This document shows positions 16,500-24,901 of a stretch of 59,004 nt of DNA, piece after piece. The stretch covers positions 1 to 59,004 of the forward strand of contig NZ_AUNB01000017.1 in NCBI RefSeq assembly GCF_000714545.1, written 5' to 3'. The notes under the pieces were generated by a model, which was not told the DNA's origin, ran no database searches, and saw only the letters and a program-made list of their open reading frames with translations. Every line of letters begins with the position of its first letter. Positions within the stretch are counted from its first letter, which is position 1. Source of the DNA: Thioclava indica (GTDB lineage Bacteria > Pseudomonadota > Alphaproteobacteria > Rhodobacterales > Rhodobacteraceae). The position numbers and the translations under genes were made by a program.

Positions 16500-16676
16500 C
16501 ACTTCGGTTCCGCACCTGCGGATCAAAAGGGAACCCGGTGACGCGCGCATTGCGCTTATTCCGGGGCTGCCCCCGCAACTGTGAGCGGTGAGTGACGGCT
16601 GACTTTAGCCACTGGGTCGATGATCCGGGAAGGCCAGCCCGAGCGACGACCCGCAAGCCAGGAGACCTGCCGAGGC
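16500..16676 (+). promoter_or_regulatory. Cobalamin (adenosylcobalamin) riboswitch
   Basis: All conserved blocks of the B12 element are present in order: CGGTTCC..GGATCAAAAGGGAA, CCGGTG, the CCCCGCAACTGT core (about 16569-16582), GCCACTG, GGGAAGGC, and the B12 box AAGCCAGGAGACCTGCC (16655-16671). It lies in the leader of btuB, whose ATG is 150 nt beyond the B12 box. A TTGACT box at 16466-16471 might be the -35 element. By precedent it lowers expression of btuB and the rest of the operon when cobalamin is plentiful; I could not identify the expression platform with confidence. Confidence 0.97.
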
Positions 16677-16825
16677 GCTCATCCTTTCTGCCTGCGCGGG
16701 GCGTGCGGGAGAGGCGGTGTTCCGCTCGTGGTGACACTCTCACCGTCGGCGGAAATTTTATTTTTCCAAAGACTTATAACGCGAAGTTCACGCAAGCTAA
16801 GCGCTGCGTTTCGAGGGATTTGGAT

Positions 16826-18769
16826 ATGAAAACCACCCATCTGACAGCCGCCCTGCTGCTGTCCACCACACTCACAACCCCCGCCTTGGCGCAAGACAGC
16901 CAACCTTATGCGCTGGATGAGATTGTGGTCTATTATGGCGCGCTCGAACCGCGTTCGGACAGCAAAACGGCGCAATCGGTAACCGTTCTGTCAAAGGCCG
17001 ATTTGGAACGCTCGGGCGATACGCGACTGACCTCGATCTTTGCGATGACCCCGGGGGTTAGCATATTGACGCGCGGTCCGATCGGCACGCAGACGGGGCT
17101 GTCGATCCGCGGCGTTTCGCAAAACTATATTAAGGTGCGTGTCGACGGGATTGACGTGTCCGATCCTTCGGGCCCCCAGACCGCCTTTGATTTTGGTCGT
17201 CTCAATTCGCTAAACTACGAGCGGGTCGAGATTTTGCGCGGGTCGCAATCGGCGCTTTATGGCGGTCAGGCGGTGGGAGGGGTAATCAGCCTCGATACGC
17301 CCCGCCCAAGCCGTGAGGGGATCAGTCAGGGCTACACGCTTGAGGCGGGTTCGCGCGCATCGCTGAATGCGGCTTACAACCTAGGCTGGAAGCGCGGCGA
17401 GGATGAGTTGTCGATGCAATTGTCGAAAATTCGCACCTCCGGGTATTCGATCGCCGAGGCGCGCGACGGCAATTCCGAAGCCGATGGTTATCATTCCGAG
17501 CGAATTTCGGCGCGCGGACAGACCCGGCTCGAAAACGGCGTGCTGATCGGCTTTTCGGCGTTTGCCCAGAACTCTTATGGCGAACTTGACCCGCAGTATG
17601 TCTTTGAGAGTCTCGCATCGCCCTCGGTGAACATTGCAGATGGCATCAGTTACGACGATTTCGGAAAGTCGCAGCAGCGCGGAGCGCGGGTTTTTGCGCA
17701 ATTTGATGCCGCTGGCTGGAATCACAAGATCGATGCCAGCTATTACACGATCGAACGGCAGACCTATTTCCACAATCTCGGTGCCGACTACGATCCGGTC
17801 ACCTATGCAGTCATCGGTTCAAGTGACAAATATTCCAACTATTTGTTCTCAGGCAAACGCCGCACCGCATCTTGGGTGGCCGCGCGCGATCTGGCGGCGG
17901 GGCGGCTCAGTCTTGGTCTTGATTATCGCCATGAGGAATTTTCGCAAGGTGGCTATAGCGCCTACGGCCCAATTAGTGCTGGCGCGACCCAGGAAACCAC
18001 GGGCGTTTTCGGCGAATATGATGTCACGCTTGCGCCTCGGGCCGATTTAGTCGTTTCTTTGCGCCACGATCACAACAGCCGCTATGGTGACTTCACGACC
18101 GGACGGATGGGGCTGACTTGGAAACTCGCGGACGACCTGCTGCTGCGCGGTGCGATCGGCACCGGCTATCGCGGGCCTTCAGGCTACGAGCTATACGGCC
18201 CCTATGGCGACACGACGCTGCATCCCGAAAAATCTGTCAGTTACGATTTGGGCTTGCAAAAGAACTGGGGCGAGACCTCGTTGCGTGGCACGTTGTTCCG
18301 TGTCGAGACACGCGATCTGATCGTCTATAACGGGATGAATTATCTTCAGACCTCGGGCAAAACGGTGCGTCAGGGGATTGAGCTGGAGGCCAAGGGCAAA
18401 ATCTCGCCGCGTTTCGGCTACACGCTGTCCTACACCTACATTGACCCGCAGAACCCGACCGATCTGGGTTACGGTTCCAGTTGGAGCCAGACTTTCGGGC
18501 GCAACAATTTCAGCGCGTCGCTCGATGCAGAGATCAGCAATCGTCTGAACGGTGCGATGGTGCTGCGACATGTGGCCGATCGGGCACCAATCAATGGCAC
18601 CGCGATGGAAGATTACACTTTGGTCGATGCAAAGCTGAATTACGATTTAGGCGAGGGCAAGCAGCTGTATTTGCGCGTCGAAAACCTGTTGGATGAGCAA
18701 TACCAGCAGTTTCCGGGTTATGGTACCGCCGGACGCACCGCTTATGTGGGGCTGCGTGCGGCGTTCTGA
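16826..18769 (+). CDS. btuB: TonB-dependent outer-membrane cobalamin receptor BtuB
   Basis: The 647-residue precursor has a signal peptide (1-23, TPALAQ), a short TonB box-like region DEIVVYYG, a plug domain (SVTVLSKADLERSGDTRLTSIFAMTPGVSI ... LSIRGVSQNYIKVRVDGIDVSD ... ERVEILRGSQSALYGGQAVGGVISLDT) and a 22-strand barrel ending in the required C-terminal Phe (YVGLRAAF). The riboswitch upstream identifies cobalamin as the substrate. The ATG at 16826 is chosen because the signal peptide starts there and GAGGGAT precedes it; the frame is open back to 16592, but that would run through the riboswitch. It leads the btuB-btuF-btuC-btuD operon. Confidence 0.95.
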   Translation: MKTTHLTAALLLSTTLTTPALAQDSQPYALDEIVVYYGALEPRSDSKTAQSVTVLSKADLERSGDTRLTSIFAMTPGVSILTRGPIGTQTGLSIRGVSQNYIKVRVDGIDVSDPSGPQTAFDFGRLNSLNYERVEILRGSQSALYGGQAVGGVISLDTPRPSREGISQGYTLEAGSRASLNAAYNLGWKRGEDELSMQLSKIRTSGYSIAEARDGNSEADGYHSERISARGQTRLENGVLIGFSAFAQNSYGELDPQYVFESLASPSVNIADGISYDDFGKSQQRGARVFAQFDAAGWNHKIDASYYTIERQTYFHNLGADYDPVTYAVIGSSDKYSNYLFSGKRRTASWVAARDLAAGRLSLGLDYRHEEFSQGGYSAYGPISAGATQETTGVFGEYDVTLAPRADLVVSLRHDHNSRYGDFTTGRMGLTWKLADDLLLRGAIGTGYRGPSGYELYGPYGDTTLHPEKSVSYDLGLQKNWGETSLRGTLFRVETRDLIVYNGMNYLQTSGKTVRQGIELEAKGKISPRFGYTLSYTYIDPQNPTDLGYGSSWSQTFGRNNFSASLDAEISNRLNGAMVLRHVADRAPINGTAMEDYTLVDAKLNYDLGEGKQLYLRVENLLDEQYQQFPGYGTAGRTAYVGLRAAF

Positions 18770-19625
18770 TCGCCTTGGCGCGGCGTTTATCGCGCTGATC
18801 TCTGCGGGCTTTTTGCTTGCAGTTCCGGCGCGGGGGGAGACCTCCGCGCCGGTTGCGCCCGCCCGTGTGGTGTCGATGAACCTGTGCACCGATCAGCTGG
18901 CGCTGGCGCTGGCCGATCAGGGGCAGATTGTTAGTCTTAGCCATTTCGCGACCGACCCGAACATGTCGGTGCGCTGGAAGCAGGCTGAGGAATACCCAGA
19001 AAACTATGGCCGTGCCGAGGAAATCTCGATTCTGCATCCCGATCTGGTGCTGGCGGATACGTGGTCAAATCCCGATACGATTGCGATGCTGAAAACGCTT
19101 GGTCTGCGGGTTGAGCAACTGCCGCCGGGCACCTCGTTGCCCGAAATCCGCGCGCGTATCACGACGATGGGTGCGTTGCTGGGCCACCCTGATCGCGCGG
19201 CGAAAATGCTGACGGGGTTTGACGCGCGATTGGCTGCGATCAAGCGGCCCGCGCCGGGGCTGCGCGCGGCGGTAATCGGGCCGTCGGGCTATGGCTACGG
19301 GCCGCGCACGCTGGAGGGGCAGATCCTTGCGATGGCGGGGTTTGACAATGTCGTCAGCGGGCCGGGGCTGGATTGGGGCGGGCGCTTGCCGCTGGAAGAT
19401 TTGGTGATGGATCGCCCCGACCTCGTGATCATGGGCGGCTCTCAGGGCAAGATGGGCACGAGCCGCGCGCAAGCGGTGCTGGAGCATCCGGTGTTGCGCG
19501 ATCTGCCCACGGTGCAAGGCCTGCGTGATGCGCGCTGGACCTGTGGCGGGCCTGCGATGCTGGGGGCTGTCGCTGATCTGGCCGCGTTCGGGCGCAAGAT
19601 CGAACGAAACAAGGCAACACAATGA
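18744..19625 (+). CDS. btuF: Periplasmic cobalamin-binding protein (BtuF-like)
   Basis: The 293-residue product has a signal peptide (basic RRSDR then LGAAFIALISAGFLLAVPARG) and a helical-backbone (class III) binding fold: VVSMNLCTDQLALALADQGQIVSLS, HPDLVLADTWSNPDTIAMLKTLGLRVEQLP, and LEDLVMDRPDLVIMGGS. It should carry cobalamin from BtuB to BtuCD. The ATG at 18744 lies within the end of btuB, giving a 26-bp overlap with a weak ribosome-binding site; a GTG at 18756 after GGGG is an equally good start and leaves the signal peptide intact. It overlaps btuC by 4 bp. Confidence 0.88.
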   Translation: MWGCVRRSDRLGAAFIALISAGFLLAVPARGETSAPVAPARVVSMNLCTDQLALALADQGQIVSLSHFATDPNMSVRWKQAEEYPENYGRAEEISILHPDLVLADTWSNPDTIAMLKTLGLRVEQLPPGTSLPEIRARITTMGALLGHPDRAAKMLTGFDARLAAIKRPAPGLRAAVIGPSGYGYGPRTLEGQILAMAGFDNVVSGPGLDWGGRLPLEDLVMDRPDLVIMGGSQGKMGTSRAQAVLEHPVLRDLPTVQGLRDARWTCGGPAMLGAVADLAAFGRKIERNKATQ

Positions 19626-20605
19626 GTTATCGCGCGATCCTCATCTACCTGACGCTGTTGGTTGTGGCGCTGTTCACCGCCTCGCTGCTGATCGGGCCGT
19701 CGGGGATCGGCCCGATTGAGGGGCTGCGCGCGCTGGTCACGGGCCAAGGCGCGCCGGGGCTGGTGATGCGCGAGTTGCGCCTGCCACGCGCGATTTTGGG
19801 TGTCGGTGTAGGCGCGGCTTTGGGGTTGTCGGGTGCCGCGATGCAGGGCTTTTTGCGCAACCCGTTGGCCGAGCCGGGGCTGATTGGCACGTCGGCGGGG
19901 GCGGCCCTTGGGGCAGTGATTGCGATCCAGACGGGGCTTTATGCGAGTTTCGCGCTGGCGCTGCCTTTGGCCGCTTTGGCAGGCGCAGGCGTGGCGGTGG
20001 CGCTGATCCTGACGCTGGCGGGGCGCGAGGCGCGCGCGCTGGTGCTGATCCTCGCGGGGATCGCGGTGTCGGCGCTGGCGGGGGCGGCGACGGCGCTGGT
20101 GTTAAACCTTGCGCCATCGCCCTATGCCGCGGCTGAAATTGTGTTTTGGATGATGGGCTCGCTCGCGGATCGCTCGATGAACCATGTCGCGCTGGCAGCC
20201 CCCTTCCTGATGCTCGGCGCGGTGATTTTACTGCGCTCGGGTGCGGGGCTGGATGCGCTGAGCTTGGGCGAGGACGCCGCTGCCTCGATGGGCGTGTCGC
20301 TAAAACGGCTGCGCCTGCAGATCGTGTTTGGCAGCGCGCTGATGGTGGGGGCGGCGACGGCGGTGGCGGGCGCGGTCGGCTTTGTTGGCCTTGTCGTGCC
20401 CCATCTGCTGCGCCGCGCGGTAGGGTCGCGCCCGTCGCGACTGTTGCCAACTTCGGCGCTTGGCGGGGCGGCGATGTTGCTGGCGGCCGATATCGCGACG
20501 CGCGTGATTGCGCCCGAACGTGACCTTAAACTGGGGGTGCTGACGGCCATCGTGGGCGCGCCGTTCTTCCTTGCGATGATCCGCAAGATGGGGCGCGAGT
20601 CATGA
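19622..20605 (+). CDS. btuC: Cobalamin ABC transporter permease (BtuC/FecCD family)
   Basis: The 327-residue permease has the roughly ten-helix FecCD fold. Family features: VMRELRLPRAILGVGVGAALGLSGAAMQGFLRNPLAEPGLIGTSAGAALGA (about 49-100), containing the RLPR and the GxxMQxxxRNPLAxPxxxGxxxGA stretch, and AVGFVGLVVPHLLRRAVGSRPSRLLPTSALGGAAMLL near the C-terminus, the coupling region that contacts the ATPase. It forms the membrane channel with the product of the next gene. It starts with ATGA overlapping btuF and ends overlapping btuD by 4 bp, so the three genes are tightly coupled. Confidence 0.95.
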   Translation: MSYRAILIYLTLLVVALFTASLLIGPSGIGPIEGLRALVTGQGAPGLVMRELRLPRAILGVGVGAALGLSGAAMQGFLRNPLAEPGLIGTSAGAALGAVIAIQTGLYASFALALPLAALAGAGVAVALILTLAGREARALVLILAGIAVSALAGAATALVLNLAPSPYAAAEIVFWMMGSLADRSMNHVALAAPFLMLGAVILLRSGAGLDALSLGEDAAASMGVSLKRLRLQIVFGSALMVGAATAVAGAVGFVGLVVPHLLRRAVGSRPSRLLPTSALGGAAMLLAADIATRVIAPERDLKLGVLTAIVGAPFFLAMIRKMGRES

Positions 20606-21351
20606 TGTTGACCTTGAAAAACCTGACCGTGTTGCGCGGGCAATGCCCGGTGGTGGATGATGTGAGCGCCAGCATCGGTCCCGGCGAATTTATCGGCCTG
20701 ATCGGCCCGAATGGCGCAGGCAAAACCACGTTGATGCGCGCCGCTTTGGGGCTGATCGCGCATCGCGGCGAAAGTTCTCTGGCGCAGCTTGATCCGATGG
20801 CGCGGGCGCGCGCGGCTGCGTGGTTGCCGCAAGCGCGCGAGATCGCTTGGGGGCTGTCGGTGGCCGAGTTGGTGGCGCTGGGGCGGCTGCCCCACGGGCG
20901 CGATCAGGCCACACGCGGGGCGGGCGCAGTTAACGAGGCTCTTGCGCGCATGGGGCTGGAAACCTACCGCGACAGGGCCGCCACGCAGCTATCGGGCGGC
21001 GAGCAGGCCCGCGTTCTGATCGCGCGCGCATTGGCGCAGGAAAGCCCGCTGATCCTTGCCGATGAGCCGATCGCGGGGCTTGATCCGGCAGCCCAAATCG
21101 ACACGATGGAGGTGTTTTCTGCCCACGCCCGCGCAGGCGGTGCTGTGCTGTGCTCGCTGCATGATCTGGGGCTGGCGGCGCGTCATTGCTCGCGCGTTTG
21201 GGTGATGGATCGCGGGCGGCTGGTGGCGGATGGTGCGCTTGCCGATGTGCTAAGCGAGGCGCTGCTGGCCGAGGTCTTTCACATCCGGGCCCACTTCAAG
21301 ATGACACTAGAAGGCCCTGTTTTTCAACCGCTTTCAACTATGGATCACTAA
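20602..21351 (+). CDS. btuD: Cobalamin ABC transporter ATP-binding protein (BtuD-like)
   Basis: The 249-residue ATPase has Walker A GPNGAGKTT (36-43), a Q-loop at WLPQAREIAWGL (Q77), the ABC signature LSGGEQARV (130-138), Walker B LILADEP (150-156), and the switch His in LCSLHDLGLAA. It powers BtuC. This FecE/BtuD/HmuV group is hard to split by sequence alone; the riboswitch and btuB set the substrate as cobalamin. The gene overlaps btuC by 4 bp and shares one base (TAATG) with the next gene. Confidence 0.93.
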   Translation: MMLTLKNLTVLRGQCPVVDDVSASIGPGEFIGLIGPNGAGKTTLMRAALGLIAHRGESSLAQLDPMARARAAAWLPQAREIAWGLSVAELVALGRLPHGRDQATRGAGAVNEALARMGLETYRDRAATQLSGGEQARVLIARALAQESPLILADEPIAGLDPAAQIDTMEVFSAHARAGGAVLCSLHDLGLAARHCSRVWVMDRGRLVADGALADVLSEALLAEVFHIRAHFKMTLEGPVFQPLSTMDH

Positions 21352-22133
21352 TGGCTTTTCCCCCCGAACGCATCGTCTGTCTCACTGAGGAGACCGTCGA
21401 GACGCTCTATCTACTGGGCGCGCAGGACCGGATCGTGGGCGTGTCGGGCTATGCGGTGCGCCCCAAACAGGTGCGCCGTGAAAAGCCGCGCGTGTCGGCC
21501 TTTATCAGCGCCGATCTGCCCAAGATCCTTGCGCTGAAACCCGATCTGGTGCTGACATTTTCCGATCTGCAAGCCGATATCGTGGCGGGCCTCGTGCGTG
21601 AGGGCGTGGCGGTGCATGCCTTTAACCAGCGCGATATCGCGGGCATTCTGGATATGATCTGCACGCTGGGCGCGTTGGTCGGCTGCACCGAGCGGGCGGA
21701 GCTTCTGGCGGCGAAATATCAGGCCCGGCTTGAGCAGATCGCCGCGAAACCGCGCCCCTCTCGCCCGCGCGTCTGGTTCGAGGAATGGGACGAGCCGCTG
21801 ATTTCGGCGGTGGGTTGGGTGTCGGAACTGATCGAGATTGCAGGCGGACAGGATGTGTTCGCCAATCTCGCGCTTGAGGGCAAAGCCAAGCATCGCATCG
21901 TCACCCCCGAACAAGTGATTGCTGCTGCGCCCGAGGTTATTATCGGCTCGTGGTGTGGCAAGAAATTCCGCCCCGAGAAAGTTTCTTGCCGTGAGGGCTG
22001 GCAGAACGTGCCCGCTATTGCGCAAAACCGCCTCCATGAGGTCAAATCGACCTTGATCCTGCAACCCGGACCCGCCGCGCTTGGCGACGGGCTGGATGCG
22101 CTGGAGCGCGCGATCTGGGGCGCGCAAGGCTAA
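21351..22133 (+). CDS. Second BtuF-like binding-fold protein without signal peptide
   Basis: The 260-residue product begins directly with the binding domain, MAFPPERIVCLTEETVETLYLLGAQDRIVGVSGYAVRP, and continues LALKPDLVLTFSDLQADIVAGLVREGVAVHAFN and VWFEEWDEPLISAVGWVSELIEIAGGQDVF, all typical of class III cobalamin/iron-chelate binding proteins. No hydrophobic leader precedes it, and the start is fixed by the TAATG overlap with btuD, so it should stay in the cytoplasm. It may bind corrinoid after import. The frame is open back to 21186, but that stretch lies inside btuD and has no signal peptide either. Conserved relatives are annotated simply as cobalamin-binding proteins. Confidence 0.85.
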   Translation: MAFPPERIVCLTEETVETLYLLGAQDRIVGVSGYAVRPKQVRREKPRVSAFISADLPKILALKPDLVLTFSDLQADIVAGLVREGVAVHAFNQRDIAGILDMICTLGALVGCTERAELLAAKYQARLEQIAAKPRPSRPRVWFEEWDEPLISAVGWVSELIEIAGGQDVFANLALEGKAKHRIVTPEQVIAAAPEVIIGSWCGKKFRPEKVSCREGWQNVPAIAQNRLHEVKSTLILQPGPAALGDGLDALERAIWGAQG

Positions 22134-22202
22134 GCTCTCGACTTCGCGCAGAGCCGCGTTAGAGTGTCAGCGAGGCTTTGAAACTAACCCCGGGGAGGGG
22201 GC

Positions 22203-23816
22203 ATGTACACGCGTTTTATCAGATTTTCGCCGCTCGCCATCTGTCTTCTGCTGACGTTTATCGCTGTGATCGGGCTGTTTTTCAGCGATTGGTTTTTGCT
22301 GGTCGCGCTGATCTTCGGGGCGCTGTCGCTGGTGGGTATTTATGACCTGGTCCAGACGCGCCATGCGATCACGCGCAATTACCCGATTTTGGCGCATCTG
22401 CGGTTTTTATTCGAGGAAATCCGCCCCGAGATCCGGCAGTATCTGATCGAGAGCGATGATGACGAGGTGCCGTTCTCGCGTGCCACGCGGACTATCGTTT
22501 ATCAGCGCGCCAAGGATATCGAAGATGCCAAGCCGTTCGGGACGCGCATGCGGGTGTCGGAATCGGGCTATCAGTGGATCACCCATTCGGTCAAACCGCG
22601 CCATATCGAGAACAGCGATTTCCGCGTCGAGATCGGCGGCCCCGATTGCACGCAGCCCTATAGCGCCTCGATCTACAACATTTCGGCGATGAGTTTCGGC
22701 GCGCTGTCGGCCAATGCGATCATGGCGCTTAACCGCGGTGCCAAGGCGGGCGGTTTTGCCCATGACACGGGCGAGGGCGGTATCTCGCGCTATCACCGCG
22801 AGGGCGGGGGCGATCTGATCTGGGAGATTGGCTCGGGCTATTTCGGCTGTCGCAACCATGATGGCAGTTTCAACCCCGAGAAATTTGCCGAGCGTGCCAA
22901 GGGCGATCAAGTCAAGATGATCGAAATCAAGCTGAGCCAAGGGGCCAAGCCCGGCCATGGTGGCATGCTGCCCGCCGCCAAGATCACGCCCGAAATCGCC
23001 GAGGCGCGCGATGTGCCGATGGGGGTGGATTGTATCTCGCCCGCCTCGCATTCCGCCTTTGATACGCCCATCGAGATGATGCATTTCATCGCCAAACTGC
23101 GGGAATTGTCGGGCGGCAAGCCGGTTGGTTTCAAGCTGTGCGTCGGGCATCGGCGCGAATTTATGTGCATGGTCAAGGCGATGCTGGAAACCGGGATTAC
23201 GCCCGACTTCATCGTCGTGGACGGCAAAGAGGGCGGCACTGGCGCGGCCCCTCTGGAATTCGCCAACCACATGGGATTCCCGCTGGTTGAGGGGCTGGTG
23301 TTTGTGCACAACGCGCTGCGCGGCGCGGGACTGCGCGACAAGATCAAGATCGGCGCAGGTGGCAAGCTGGTCACCGCCTTTCATATCGCCAAGACGCTGG
23401 CGATTGGGGCGGATTGGGTGAACTCGGCGCGCGGCTTTATGTTTTCGGTGGGCTGTATTCAGGCGCAATCGTGCCACACCAACCGCTGCCCGACCGGGGT
23501 GACCACGCAAGATCCGATCCGCCAGCGCGCGCTGGTGGTGCCCGATAAGGCCACACGGGTCGCCAATTTTCACCGCAACACGATGAAAGCGCTGGCGGAA
23601 ATGACGGGGGCGGCGGGGCTGATCCATCCGGGGGATTTCTTGCCCCATCACCTGCTGGTGCGCGTGACCGACCGCGATTTCAAGGTCGGCGACGAGGTCT
23701 TTCCCTACATGCCCGAGGGCTTTTTGCTGCGCGAGGACGATGACCGCTTTGGGTATCTCAACCGCTGGCAGCGCGCCCGCGCCGAGGCGTTCGAGCCGAT
23801 CGACAGCGGAGTGTGA
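22203..23816 (+). CDS. FMN-binding glutamate-synthase-family protein, membrane-anchored
   Basis: The 537-residue protein has two N-terminal membrane helices (about 7-28 and 29-48) and then the FMN/TIM-barrel synthase domain of glutamate synthase. Features: ISAMSFGALSANAIMALNRGAKAGGFAHDTGEGGIS (FMN binding), KLSQGAKPGHGGMLPAAKIT, VVDGKEGGTGAAP, and CIQAQSCHTNRCPTGVTTQ, a C-X5-C-X4-C [3Fe-4S] site. The glutaminase domain and the C-terminal GXGXG domain of true GltB are absent, so it cannot make glutamate from glutamine alone. Such stand-alone proteins are widespread; the substrate is unknown. A GGGGAGGGGG run lies before the ATG. The gene is alone. Confidence 0.88.
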   Translation: MYTRFIRFSPLAICLLLTFIAVIGLFFSDWFLLVALIFGALSLVGIYDLVQTRHAITRNYPILAHLRFLFEEIRPEIRQYLIESDDDEVPFSRATRTIVYQRAKDIEDAKPFGTRMRVSESGYQWITHSVKPRHIENSDFRVEIGGPDCTQPYSASIYNISAMSFGALSANAIMALNRGAKAGGFAHDTGEGGISRYHREGGGDLIWEIGSGYFGCRNHDGSFNPEKFAERAKGDQVKMIEIKLSQGAKPGHGGMLPAAKITPEIAEARDVPMGVDCISPASHSAFDTPIEMMHFIAKLRELSGGKPVGFKLCVGHRREFMCMVKAMLETGITPDFIVVDGKEGGTGAAPLEFANHMGFPLVEGLVFVHNALRGAGLRDKIKIGAGGKLVTAFHIAKTLAIGADWVNSARGFMFSVGCIQAQSCHTNRCPTGVTTQDPIRQRALVVPDKATRVANFHRNTMKALAEMTGAAGLIHPGDFLPHHLLVRVTDRDFKVGDEVFPYMPEGFLLREDDDRFGYLNRWQRARAEAFEPIDSGV

Positions 23817-23846
23817 GGGGGGCGCGACCGGCTGGGGTATGAAATC

Positions 23847-23870
23847 GGGGCGCGCAAGCGAGCGCGTCCC
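23847..23870 (+). other. GC-rich hairpin after the glutamate-synthase-like gene
   Basis: GGGGCGCGC (23847-23855) and GCGCGTCCC (23862-23870) can pair over nine positions with one G-U wobble around AAGCGA. No T-run follows, so it could be a terminator of the factor-dependent kind or mark the boundary to the AT-richer segment that begins about 23900. The rest of 23871-24090 shows no gene. Confidence 0.35.
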
Positions 23871-24090
23871 GGGCGTGGCGACCGTCGGCTTAGAGCCCTT
23901 CTCGCAATTTTTCGGTTATGCAACGAATGTCGGGTTCTGCGTCGGGAATACGATTTAAGCGGTCCATTAGTGAAGTAGGTAGTTATGCCCGGTGCTACGA
24001 CAGCCCATCAACGGTTCACGGGGCTATCTGGCCGCCAAATATCTAATGGGGTCTCTTGAGCGATCCTAGGGGTCAGGGAAGGGTTGAAGT

Positions 24091-24735
24091 ATGGCACTTG
24101 AATGGCTGACAGGCAGTTTGATATATAGCTTTGCCAAGGACTTGGTTGGCAACACCATTCGCATCTTCAAGCCCATGCCTCCTCAGCAGAAGATCGAGCT
24201 ACGGCAAAAGTGGAAACCCCGGTTTGAGGAACACATCAGAGATCACTTTGCCAGAGAACTCAGATCAGATGTGATTATCCGTGATGTGAAGCGCGTTGAT
24301 CAATACCCAGACTCCAAAGAGAATGAAAAGGGCATCTCTGCATGGTTTCGCCTTGGTTTGGTTGGCACTTACCATCGCGGCATATTGGTCGCTTTTCATT
24401 GGAATGAACTTGTTGAAGTTGGGGAGGGTAAATTCCGTTTTCTTGATCACAAAAGCGACAATCAAGAGACCAAGGACGATGCCCTCAAGGTACTACAGAT
24501 CGGAATGATACCGTTTGAAAACATCCAAGACGTCGACTTTGAGGGTGACGAGTACTACAACTATCCGCACATATATTGCCATTTTTCCAATAAGGGAGAA
24601 CCCTACGAGCGTGTTGCGTACTTCACACAAAATCAGCTGTTTAAAGACTCCTTGCCGTACCATACCGAAGTTGCGGAAGCGAAAGCTGTTCGAGACACAA
24701 GCCGAAAGCTCGGCGTGAAAAGTCCTTATATTTGA
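24091..24735 (+). CDS. Low-GC orphan protein of unknown function, 214 aa
   Basis: I do not recognise this 214-residue protein. GGGAAGGG lies upstream of the ATG. Residues 1-30 (ALEWLTGSLIYSFAKDLVGNTIRIF) form an amphipathic or membrane-associating helix; the rest is soluble, charged and aromatic-rich with KWKPRFEEHIRDHFARELRSD, GISAWFRLGLVGTYHRGILVAFHW and YNYPHIYCHFSNKGEPYERVAYF, suggesting alternating beta strands. Base composition is clearly lower in G+C (roughly 48%) than the flanks and codon choice includes AGA, ATA and TTG, unlike the neighbours. It sits alone between two core genes, with non-coding remnant-like DNA on both sides. It looks horizontally acquired; a defence or other accessory role is possible but not shown. 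Confidence 0.7.
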   Translation: MALEWLTGSLIYSFAKDLVGNTIRIFKPMPPQQKIELRQKWKPRFEEHIRDHFARELRSDVIIRDVKRVDQYPDSKENEKGISAWFRLGLVGTYHRGILVAFHWNELVEVGEGKFRFLDHKSDNQETKDDALKVLQIGMIPFENIQDVDFEGDEYYNYPHIYCHFSNKGEPYERVAYFTQNQLFKDSLPYHTEVAEAKAVRDTSRKLGVKSPYI

Positions 24736-24901
24736 TCCAAGCAGCCTTACCGAGGGCTCATGGTGACACCGAGGCTTTCTGCACGGTGCAGCAGCATACC
24801 GCTGGCCCTATTGCTGACATTTGGCTGGCTGTAGCAAGAGCCCGCTCCGTCCCGCAAACCAACCCCAGAAGTTACCTCAGCAGTCCCGCAGCTCTGCCCA
24901 C

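Noticed and set aside
16592-16825. N-terminal extension of btuB to 16592
   Set aside because: It would run through the conserved riboswitch blocks; the signal peptide begins at 16826.
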